Of a stretch of DNA of 64,000 bases, positions 37,901-49,900 are shown piece after piece. The position numbers and the translations under genes were made by a program. Below the pieces are notes generated by a model, which was given only the letters and a program-made list of their open reading frames with translations, searched no databases and was not told the DNA's origin. This DNA comes from Symsagittifera roscoffensis. Its lineage: Eukaryota > Xenacoelomorpha > Acoela > Convolutidae. The stretch covers positions 23,562,697 to 23,626,696 of the forward strand of contig NC_087068.1 in the NCBI RefSeq assembly GCF_963678635.1. Direction: 5' to 3'. Each line of letters opens with the position of its first letter. Positions within the stretch are counted from its first letter, which is position 1.

Positions 37901-40900
37901 TGTCTGAAATTTAATTTTTTTTCTGGGAAAAATTGATTGATCTAAATTAATTTTGCCGGCTACATTTTGTCGGCTTACCTGCCGCACCACGTAAATTTTT
38001 GCACTAAGCAGTTTTCACGGTAGCCTCGAGTGTCGTTGATTAACTCCTGTAGTTTGTTACTAACGCTGGTAGATTTTCGGTCTTTTATTGTATTGTTGTA
38101 GAAATTTAATCTACCTAATTGATTTCGGCGTATGTTTTGTCGGTTTCTAGTGAGCTTATTTTTCAGCGATTGAAGGCCAAAAAACGTTTATTATTAAAAT
38201 TATGCATTAATTAGGTCGGTTGTAGTATTAAAAGTAAAAAAAACTCAAATAATTCATAGGCTCAAAATTTTTTGACCGAAGTTTCTTTTGTAATTTTTTA
38301 TTTCGGATCAATGGGCGTCTAGGTGCCAAGGTTGGATAATAAAGTATTACCATTTTCTTACAAGTTTGTAAGAAAAATTGTTTTCGGGAAAAAGTATTGG
38401 CTTAGTGGACATTCGGAAAACACTAGAAGCTTGCTTAATGCTAGTGGTTGTTTCTCGTCTGTTTTGCTGAAATCTAACTTTTCATTTTTCCCAAATAATG
38501 ATTTATAAAAATTTTTTCGACTTAGTGATTTCCATCTCACGTTCGATTTGATAGCTTGCAATGCTACACTTTCATTGTTGTACAAGTGATGCGAATCTCC
38601 ACTTCGCCTCTGAACGAAACTTGAAAATCAAGCTCCACAAAACAAAACGTTTTTTTTTTGAACGATCAAGATATTTCGGCTAGAAGTCTGAAAAGAATTT
38701 GGAAAGTGAGCTTCGAAGCTCAGTCTTTTGTCTTGAAAAAACATCAGACCTTAATTAGGGAAACCGCACATTTTCATTAACACAGTAACATAGTACCTTA
38801 TTAAAACTCGGCTGCACCTAATTAAAAAACATAGCCAACTGACAGTTGGAAAAGAGTAATGAACGCAAGGAAACTAAACAAAACTAAATTGTTTTTTTTT
38901 TCAAAAACATTCAACTTTTGAATTTGGAGGAAAAATAGACGAACTGAAAGCTCTTGAATTTGTAGAACAATTTATGATGAACACTTTTATGTTAAAATTA
39001 ACCCAATTTGAGAAAACTGGATCAATAGGCAAAACTTCTATTTCGCTAGGCAATTTGATAATTAATTTCCATTTTCGAAACCAGAATTCGATCACATTTT
39101 TCGTGACCTTTACACTTTTGCTGTTCGATAGTCGAGTTTGCCAATGGAAATGCACCCAACTTGAAAAAAATCACATATCAAACAGCGAAAAACTCAAATT
39201 GAGCGAGAACAAATTTTGATACTTTTTCCTAAAAAAAAACAAAAAAAAATCAGCAAGACCTATATAGGAGTACTCACTACATTTATCACTCTTAACAAAG
39301 AAATTAATTCACAAGTGGCCCCATACTATAACACGTAAGATTCAATTGCCTAATCAAATTCTTTTTAAACCTATCACATCGAAGTAGTAAATGGCAGGCA
39401 GCAATGTATGCGTTTTATTAAGGTGGAGGAAACATATGCTACTAAATAAAAATGAACACCAAATTTCAAAACTAAATCGAAACAAATTTGGTTGAAATGA
39501 TTGAACGTGTAGAATTTGAACAAATAACTTCGTTCTTTAACACTTAATATGCGCGTTTGGTTCAAAGAGTGAACTCAAATTATAGCACAAAAAACGAAAA
39601 CCATAATTTCATAAATAGAGAGTGCATTTTGCCTACCTTGTTTTGAACTCAAAAAATGAACATACAGCTAAGGGCACTCAAATGTGCATTTAAAATATGA
39701 CTGCACTTCTTTTGTTATTAGAGCATATCAACAATCTTCCTGAAAAAAAATCATCACGATCTATAAAAGATTCTGAAGCATAGTGTCAAAATGACAAGCA
39801 ATCGTTATTAAACATAGCCATTAGATGGTCGGGAAAGAGTTAATAAACAAGTTTCGAAATTAAAACAAAAAAATTGATGCCCTTAAAGCCCTTTGAATTT
39901 GAAGAAGTTTTTTTGATTGGCTCAATTTCAAAAAACTGGATCGATAGGTGAAATTTTTCTTTCGCTGAAAAATCTGAAATCAAATTCCAATTGCGAACCA
40001 AGAAGTCGATCATCCCTTTTCATGCTATTTGTTAGTGGATTTTGCCTTCGTGGATTAGATAGTGGATTTTTAACAAAGGAACTGAATTGAATTTTAAAAA
40101 AAATAAAAAGTCAAACCTCGAAAAATTAAATTGAGCCTGAACAAATAGAGAGATGTTTCCTGGAAAAAAAAAAACGAAAAATCATCACGATCTATATAGG
40201 AGTCTGAACTACGTTCATCGACTCTCAAAAACACAGCCAAGGAATTTTGCAAAGAACCTGTTGTTTTTTAATACACGAGTTTACATAGCTCTTTTGGCAC
40301 CTCAAAAAGACCCCAATTTGTTATCCACCTCATCATCCATCCACTACACCATCAGAGGAACGACTAACAAAAGAGCTGTTTGCTTCTTATAGAGAGCCGC
40401 TGTTGTATCACAAAAATTCATGTGAATTTTTTGTTATTTTTCTGGGCAATGAAATGTTGCTTCACATACAATCAACGCGCAAATTTCCTTGGTCACTCTT
40501 AACAGAGGTTTCGACCAAAAAATTGATTCTTTAAAACGGTTCATACTAATATTGGTGTTTCAGATTTTTTTCATTCCTGATGGACTTATACACCACTCAA
40601 ACGAAATTATGGACTGCAAACCTATATTTGGACTCGTATTCTGGCGCTTAGCCAATCAACACACAATAAACGCTCTTCCACCTTTATCAAAAACTGCATC
40701 CCTCCATGAGGGGAAATTGGCCAGTGCCCTATCACATTTCGCCTCCTTCTTAATCTTAATTGCGGACGGAGAGCACAATAAGCGGATTAATTACTGGCGG
40801 ATACTGAACACTAATTGGACGGAAACTGTACTCTTTCTGTACTAGCAGAGGAAGTAAAGGCACAAGTCCTTTTAAGCAACAGGGGGGATAGACTAGTACT

Positions 40901-43900
40901 AAATGTCAACATCACATCGGGATATTTTCAGAGAAGGGGAAAATCGGGATACGATATGACACTGGAGGTAAAATCTCATTTAAAAAGACAAAATGACACC
41001 CATCTCACATAGATAAAAACAAAATCAAAGTTATTTTCAAAATATAAATTGATGCATGTATTAAAAATCTATTTTTCTCCGCTTAATAGCTCAAATATTT
41101 ATTTTACATATTTTCGCGGTTTTAATCCCAGTTTTCCTAAGATGTTTTTAAAAACTTATTAATTATTAACTAATGCTGTTAAGCTGCAAATTTGTTTTCC
41201 CCAAGTCCAAAATTTACCTCGTTGTTTTCCTAGTCATATTTTAGTTGTAAAGTCAGGAAGGTAATTGTTAACCTCAACTGGCGAAATTTGTTATTTTTAA
41301 TACAATGTTCCAAACAAAAGGTGCAAGTTAAAAGGCGAGTCACGCAGAGCAGAAACACGCTCGGCGGGTGTCTCCAGGCTACAATTTGTTCGCATGAAGG
41401 GGGCTTTACTGGCACGGAGCCTGGTAGGGGAGACCACTTGGTGTGAACAGACATGGTCGCTTAATGGGCATCAAAACAAGCAAAACAACCGATACGACAG
41501 CAAAAAGGTTTCAAAACAACTCGTTTAGTTGGGAGATTAATTGTGATAATAAGTCCGATTTGTATATTAAGCTTAACTTATTAGCGATTTAGCGAAATAA
41601 TGCTCCTGTAAGAACCATGAGGACCGTTTTCAATCTTGGAAATGTGCTTCAAAATAAATCATGCAAGTTTCCGAAATATACATTATTTCAAAAATAGCGC
41701 TAAACTACTGGTGAAAATATCTTCCTCGTTTTAGATGGTTAACGCATTAATTCGATATCAACTCACTAGCTTGAAGTACTTTTCCGATTGAGTGTCGTTT
41801 TCTTCCAACAGCCAGTTGAAGTTCCCTCTGAAGCACAGCAGCCGAAACAACATGACAAACTTAATTTCAAAACAATTTTTTAATTAACTAGAATGCGATG
41901 AAGGTGACCTAGATCGAGCCAAATCTAGACTCGCGATGCGGCTCGTCAAAAATTTTGCGAAATTCATTGTTGGGTTGATCAAATTGATTTTCCGGGCTCT
42001 TCCAAAACACTAGAAAGACTATTTTAAGACAAGCTTTCTGCACCGCAGGCAATTTTTTGATATAACGGTAAGAACTACGCTTCTAAGAATTTTTGGATGG
42101 TTTTGACCAGAAAATTGTTTTTTTTTGGTGTGAGCTACCCCTAGAAATTTTATGGCGCCCCTAGAAAAGCTTATCTATAAGTTTTTTGACGCCCATGGAA
42201 AAACTTAAGAGTAAGACATAAGCAGAAATTGGATGTCTTCAAATAGTACCAAAGGGAGGATCCTTTAGGTTGTCAAGGAGTCGAACACCTGGCGGCGGCG
42301 TCGAATTCTCCAACCCACCCCTAATCCACAATTGACATAGGTAACTCTTTAGACGGAATAAGGCTACTGACATAGAAAAAAATCACTGATTTATCGATAT
42401 TTGTGTTATTGAGTGGTTTGTCCTCCATAAATAATACAGATCAAAAAAGTCAGACTCACATGAGTTGCGGGTAATATCTATGCAGCACCGCACACAACGT
42501 CATTCCACATGTGAGTTGAACTGAGTCTGAGTCATGAGTTGCATCCTGGCCATGAGTACTGCTGGACATGTCAGCCGACCTGTTCGGATCCAGGGTCATG
42601 ATGACAGAAGCTCCAGTGTCTCCTATTCTGGGGTATCCTCGGATCACTTCAGTTAGCCAGTGTTCAAAGTCACGCAGAGCAAGACGCTCCTGCTCAATGA
42701 GACACTGAAGCAACCAGCATAATTGAAAGTATTCTTATTGACGGTCATCACACTTCCAACGACGATGGTTACTGCAATCCAGCACCAAGATTTATTCCAT
42801 TGAAAGGAGCTCATTTAAAAAAATTATTAGGCACCTTTATAAATTTTCTGACAACGGTACGCCCATAAAAAAGGCCATACTGGGCAAATATTCGATGATG
42901 ACCAGACCCAAAAAAACAATGATACCTCAGCTGAAGTGAACGGTTGGTTGTCTGCATTGTCGCAGAGAAACGGGTTCACTTTCGCTTTCTTCTCCTGTCT
43001 CACTTCACCCTGATGATCCCCCGAAGATGATGACTTATCATCAAGTTCATGCATCACCAGAGGATGATTTTCAACAACTTCTGTACTTCTTTGGTCATTT
43101 TGCGATGATGCTACTGTTGTTTTGTTTATTATAATTTCACTTTGATCCACCAAAGTCTTGCTTTTTTCGCCGTTTTGACATTCGGATGATAGTTTATCGC
43201 TGCTTTCAGTAACCCGGTGACCAGGTATTTTATCGTCCAGCTCTGTTTCGAATGACAATGTGACATCAGCGTCTGTTTCATGGAATGAGTTCCTCATTGA
43301 CTGGTCGAACTTCGATCCACTATGCTCTGAGAAACTGATATCGTCTTTCTCTTCATCGGCCTAAACAGTTCTTATGTTTAGATCTAAACTCAAAAACGCA
43401 ACTAAAAAGTTTCTCAAATTTGTAGGTTTCACCTAGAAGCTAAGCTGCACTCTCCAAACAGAAGCGAGAAAAAGGCAAAAAGTAGAGGTAAAAAAATAAA
43501 ATTTGTGTAGAAAAACAAAAAGGTAGCACGAACAAAAATTTGCATCATTGCTTCACCATCAACATCATATCCGATTTTTGATTTGATGAGGTATGTCCTA
43601 TCAGATGGGGTTGACAGCACCAGGCAATGTCGTACTGCAGCTCTCCATTATATACGGTCTTGCGGGTCAGTGTGGGTAAGTCAACGTTTCTTGACATCAT
43701 TTTCACACAATCTAACCAAGTCTTTCTGGGTCTCCCACAACGTTTGATGGATGAAATCGTCACTTCATTGGCCAATTTGACACATGAAGCTGAGGGAGCG
43801 CACTCAGCATGTCAAAACCATCTGAAGCATCAGCTCCGACGGACGTTGAGAATATCACACAATCCGAGTTTACAAAGAAGTGCGCCTGGGCCATCTTTGC

Positions 43901-46900
43901 AAATCTGCTACGATGGGACCCCAATTTTTCCTTACGTGCAGCATCATTGATCGCACACGAGAAAAATACATTTTTCCACGTGTTCTAAATGAGATGTGCT
44001 TCGAATTTACCACAGGGAGTAGTTTTCTGCATAGCAACATCGAGCAGCAATTGCACGACCACAGCCTCCGCCAGCATTGAACATGTCACTCAGGCAGCAG
44101 AAAGTGGACTTATCAGCAAGCGTAAGGCCGTATACTCGAATCACTTTCAGGGCGACCAACGATAGGCCGCGATAATCCAGTGATCTGGGGCAAACATATT
44201 CTGGGTCCTACCAGCCAGCCTGGTATTCCGCAGCATTTCTTGTGAACCCACAGCTTGCTTCCCGCATCTTTACGACAGACAGCAGAAAAGTACTTCCCAG
44301 AGTCCTCGAGGAGACCAAGGCGGATGATTGAGATCAGGAATTCTGTCTTTTTTATGTTGACTCCCACACCTTTGTTCCAGTTTTCCAGATCCTGATTCTA
44401 GTGATGCATTCATCAAGCGTATCTGCTATTAGAAGTGAGTCATTTGCATAGAGGAGCTGCCAAGGCACGCCTTTACGTTGATTAATTGCTGTGAGAGAGC
44501 CTCTAGGACAAGGAGCACTCGTTCGACTAGCTTCATGACTTGATTTGTGAATTTTATTCCTCGATAATTGCAACAATTCAGTGCCTCTCCTTTGCCTTTT
44601 TGAAGGTTCAGGATGTTGCTCTTCTCCCAATATGCGGGGAACATGCCATGTTCAAAAATAGCCTGTTGCCTTATCAGCTCGACACCACAATCTCCGGGTG
44701 CTTCCAACATCTCAGCAACAATGCTAGGCAACAACAGCTGAGTAGCAGCGTCCCAGCGGCTTTGGCACCCTTCATCTAGCTGACGATCTTTCAGGCTGCT
44801 GTCCAGCAATCGACGCAGTCTTTGAAAGGGTTTCACTTGGGCTATCAAACTATATTGGGAAGTCAGGTAAAGTGTCCAACCCACGCCTTCAATTGATCAC
44901 TATCAGCGATAAGCTCACTGGCATCATTGCGCACACAACTCTCGCCCGAGATGCCATGATGAGTGCGATTTATCTATACGTCTTTGCAATACGAAAGACA
45001 CCATCGCCATTCGGAGACACTGTGACGAGTTTTACAGGTTTAGCAAGACAGAGACTTTCGAGCCTTCGGCTCTTCAGTCGTCTTGCCAATCTTCATTAGG
45101 GCATTTCAAATTGCTTGTCAAAAAATAGGACCCAGCTGCTATTATGAGAAAGTTTCCAGCTCAAGTTCTTACGACTAAACATTAAAAACTTGATTTGGCA
45201 GAGTAGGTTAGAAGAAACGTCTCCCAAAACGGTCAGCAATTCTAAACATGTACTTTTCCTTAGCAACAAGGCTTTTCTACAAAAAAAATAGATGGTAGCC
45301 GCAATGCAGAGAAAAACTCCTACCACCTGTCCTTTCGATTGAAACCTTTTTCTCAAATTTAGAAGAGCGTAGCTACTCAATGCCTACTCAATGTTAACTT
45401 TACACTTCTGCTGTTCAATAGTTGAGTTTACCTTCCTTTAAACCAAATATATGAAATGAAATTCAGGAGTCAAAAAACCGCAAAAATTAAATTTGCGCCT
45501 GAACAAATTGTAAGATTTTTTCTCAAAAACAACGAAACAAAAGAGTAACGAACGCAAAAAAAATATAAAAAATGTTGTTGAAAAATCTCAACTTTCGAAT
45601 TTCAAATAAATAAGACGCCTTTTAAGCTGTTTGAACTTCGGGAACGATAATGTTTGACACTTTTGATAAATTTAATCCAATTTGAAAAAACTGGAAGACA
45701 AAATTTTCTATATTTCGCTGGGAAATTCGAACTGTAAATTCCATTTTCGAAACTAGAATTCGACCACGTTTTACGTGACCTTTACACTTTTGCTGTTCAA
45801 AAAAGACATTTGCCTTCCTTTTAACAAACAAACTGAACTTAAAAAGAAAGTCAAACCGCGAAAAAAATTATTGAGCCTGAAAAAAAATTTTCGTTCATTG
45901 ATTTTTAATCAAACAAAAATACCACATCCCCAAAAAATCTAGGTTTTCCACGGAGAGGCGAATAATTAGTAAAAATTCGGCTAAATCGCGGATTCGTTGA
46001 GCCTACTACCTACTTAGACCTATATCAGGCACTAACCACTCAGCGACTGACGCTTAGTTAAAACCAAACACTAGTCACAGATAAAGCTGAGAACAGATGC
46101 TATGAAATTTCCAATGCTACAGTGAAATTTCCATACAAGTGAACACTTTAATGAACATTTTAATTTGCGAGTTAGGTTAGAAAAAAAGAAGGTTCGTACT
46201 ATTACTCTAGCTGCTTGCTAGTGTAATCAAACAGGATTCAGCCACCAATATACAAAAGCATAATGCTATGCCGCAAAAAATATTCTGATATAAAAATTCA
46301 AAATTGAGCACCTTTAATTGAAAAATTGATACCGTAATAAGAAACTACGCTCCGTTTTGGAAGAACAATGTTCAGCCAATGAGATAATCCATAGTCTCAC
46401 GCCAATGCTCTGAAATCTAGCGCGATCATCATCGTAATACTGAGAAAAATTGGATGTCCGTGAAACTTTTAACCTCAAGATTTTTTAACATTGAAATTAC
46501 TTACGTGGTTATGCGACGCTTCTGAGCTTTCAGAAAACTTATTTCTTGTTTTATTTTCTTCTTCAGAATCTTTAGTCCCCAGAGGTGTGTTTACTTCTGG
46601 TATAGTTGAAATCATCTCTTGTGAGTTTGTCGTCAAATGACTTGGTCTACCACTAGTGTCTTTTGTTAATTCTTTCTGAGAAGTTGTGTCTCCGGGTTTC
46701 ACTGATTTTGACCTCGATTTCGACCTGCAACAAAGAAACTACGAATGACAAAACTTCTACGTATATTAAATTGCCACAAAATTCAAACCAGTTACAATAG
46801 GATTGTGCTGTAAATACATCCGTGACAAAGAATTGAACCTATCGAGTCTAGTAAATGTCAAAATCGTTTAGAGTTCGAAAAGCTTCCATTATTATATTTT

Positions 46901-49900
46901 GCAAGAAGAGCCCGTTGTTGTGCAAGTAGCACAGAAGACTCCGACTACATTATATTTCGCATGAAATTAAAAAGCGTTGTGCCTATAGATAGAGGAAATA
47001 CAGTGCTGATTTACATCAACCAGACACAGCGAACAAAACTTGATATTTCAAAGGCTTGTTTCTCAAATTGGGTTGAGATAAGGAAAAGTAAATAGAATAA
47101 AAGTTGCTTAGAATTTGATCAGAGTGAATACGGTGCAATTTGTTTTCCAAATCGCAGTCAAAACTTTTCCCCAAAAGAAGGTCATTTTGGCTTTTTTCAT
47201 TTAATCAAGAGTTAAATGATCAAAAATTTATATCAAAAGAAGCCTCCTACACAGCTCTACAAGGTATTAGAATGACAAATCTTCAAAAACTTTGCGTAAA
47301 GCTTGTAAAATTTGTTATCAACCAAAAATATAGTCTCTTTTACAGATTTTTGAAGACTTTACTTTTCTAGTTTGTCGGATTGTATAGAAGGCTTCTTTTG
47401 ATACAAATTTTTCATCAATTAACTCGACAATTTCAACGTAATTTTTGATTAACTTAAAAAAGCCAAAATGACTTATTTCGGCTATGAAAACAAATTGCAC
47501 TATGTTAATTCTGGTGAAATTCTGAGCAATTTTTGGTGTCTTTAATTTTTATCTAATCTCAACCGAGTTTGAGAAGCGAGCCTATTTTACACAGATAATT
47601 GAACTCAGCACTGGCAAGCCAGCATACAACAAATTTCCCATAGCATGATTATCATAATCATAAAATGGAGAAAATATAAATATATAGCTTAAAACCCATA
47701 AATTATTTCACTCAATCCTATTTCACTCAATCCTATTTGACGATTCTTTGTGATATCTGTTTTTGTACTTATACATAGACAACAGAGAGTTGGAAACGAG
47801 TCAACGAATGCAAAACTTCAAAACAATTTATGACTGAATCTTTAGATGAAAGTAACTCAATTGAGAAAACTGGATCAATTCGTATTTTTTATTCCGCTGG
47901 GCAGTCTAAAAATTAAAATCCACTTTCGAAACCTGAAATCGCTGAATTTTCCGTGACCTTTAGCCTCTTGCGGCTCGATACAGGAGTTTGTACTCCTTTT
48001 TAAATAGAACTTGAAAACAAATCAATAGTTAAACCACGAAAAATCACACTTGAGCATGAATAAAATTTTAAATTCTTACTTTTCCTGAAAAAAAAATAAC
48101 AATAGATTAATGACCTATATAAGTGTCTTCACTATGTACCTTGACTTATCAAAACACCAGAAAACAAAGCTCCTTCCTACTTACTGAAATAATTAGAAGG
48201 ATAAATTAAATGGATAAATTAAACAATCAGTCTTGAAAAAAGAGAAACTTCGAAGGAGAAAAAATCCGAGTCTATGCAGTTTGAACCTCTGCCTACGGTA
48301 GTTTCGCTGTGAAGGGAATTTTGTAGTTTTTTGCACAAAAAAAGCAAACAAAAAATCATCAAGACCTATATAAATGAAAACCAATTCGTTCTTTTACACT
48401 AAATAAACTTGAAAGGTACGCTGGATATCAATTTCAATGTTTTTTTTCTACTTCGATTAGACGAAAGCGCCAAACAAAGCGCGAAAATTTTAACTCTACA
48501 ATCTAATGAAAATGAACAGTAAAATACTATAGTACTCACTGATTTTAAAATGTAGCACCTGTTTCCTCTTTTTCTCATTAATTAATTGACAATCTTATAC
48601 ACTTTTTGACCATTGTGTTATTTGGCGCGGTCAGTGAGAGAGCTATTCTTTAATTTAAATTTATATTAAATAAAAACATTTTTGTTCCAGCCACTGAAAG
48701 TTGGGACGAACTTTTGTCTGAGAGTGAGTTTTAGTTGTTGTTTAACTTTTTTCCACACAAAAATAGGTAGCGTAGCCAACACAGAACTTTTGCTACGTGT
48801 CGGATGCCAAACTCCAATCTTTAGCGCTGTAGTCTCACGTTCACGCACCTGCCACCAAAAAAGTAGCTACAGATGCCAATAAACTACCAATGCTATGCAG
48901 CGAAAATTACACTAAATATAAAAATTACAGATATCCAAAATGCATCAAATGACAAAATGCATCAAATGACAAAATGCATCAACTGTGGCAACTTATTACT
49001 TATGGAATGTCAAAACAAATGCTATTGAATTGCAAATTCAAACTCCTCTTGAAAAATCAAAGCCCTTTCAATTGTGACTCATGTTGAAAAAAAAACGTTT
49101 GGGGTTTTTGATAATTAGTATAATTCGAATAATGGGTACAATTTTTTTATTTAAAACACAATCATACTATTCAACTCCATTTTTTATTTTCCATTTTTGG
49201 GTCGGAAAAAGTGGAATTCGTCATATCACACTACCCTCACTAGCTCACTTGGGTAAACACAAGTGGTTTTTATTTGAATACAAAACTGCGCTTGCGTAAT
49301 TGAACACAACCAACAGACAGTAACAACTTTTCAATCACTAGCGAGAACAAGTGAAAGAGCGGATCTATAAAAAGCATTAAGATTCGAAGCTGCGACCCGG
49401 AGATTAAGAGTCTCGCACAATAACCACTCACCTTCGGAAGCTAAACACTAGCCACAAATAGAACAGAGCGCATATGTTATGCAATTTCCGATGCTACAGT
49501 GAAACTTCCAAAAATAAATGAACACTTTTATTTGCGAGTTAGGTTAGAGAAAAAAGAAGGTTCGTAATTATACAATAATCTGATCGCTGGAGTAAAAACA
49601 AGGAAATCTAAAATACATTTTTTTTTTGAAACTTCGAATTTACAAAAAAAAACACATTGCCTTCAAAGCCACTAAATTTTCTGAATACTTAAATTGGCCT
49701 TTTTTGAGAAAACTAAATCATTCGAAGAAACAGAGTTAAAAAAATACTGGAGATCGCTAAAGTAGCATCAAATACAAAAAGATACAATTTTGCAGGTAAA
49801 AAATCGCAAATCATAAAGCCACATTATGTAAAATTTATGCATTTCAAAAAAATTGCGAGATAGTGAGTTAGAAAATTTCTGAAATCGAGATTTTATTATT

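Larger units (their letters stand above)
33300..41766. other. 8.5-kb EHBP1 intron 10 interior
   Basis: No supported gene. It holds three diverged copies of a ~450-600-bp unit (36.09-37.27 kb), two R1 copies (38.8-40.25 kb), and unexplained open frames at 40489-41012 (+) without a family match. A denser GC block at about 41300-41460 has no assignable function. Confidence 0.4.

Noticed and set aside
40489-41012. 118- and 65-codon plus-strand frames in EHBP1 intron 10
   Set aside because: No domain, no homologous motif I recognise and no splice logic; kept as unexplained, not called as a gene.
43627-45099. Plus-strand frames of 66-107 codons
   Set aside because: Antisense to the LINE fragment.
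48185-48560. Strong donor-like sites at about 48180 and 48535 as possible missing EHBP1 exons
   Set aside because: The sequences before them contain stops or give the wrong phase for joining exon 6 to exon 7.
48666-48848. 60-codon minus-strand frame in EHBP1 intron 6
   Set aside because: Overlaps a tRNA-like repeat module and lacks flanking splice sites of the required phase.
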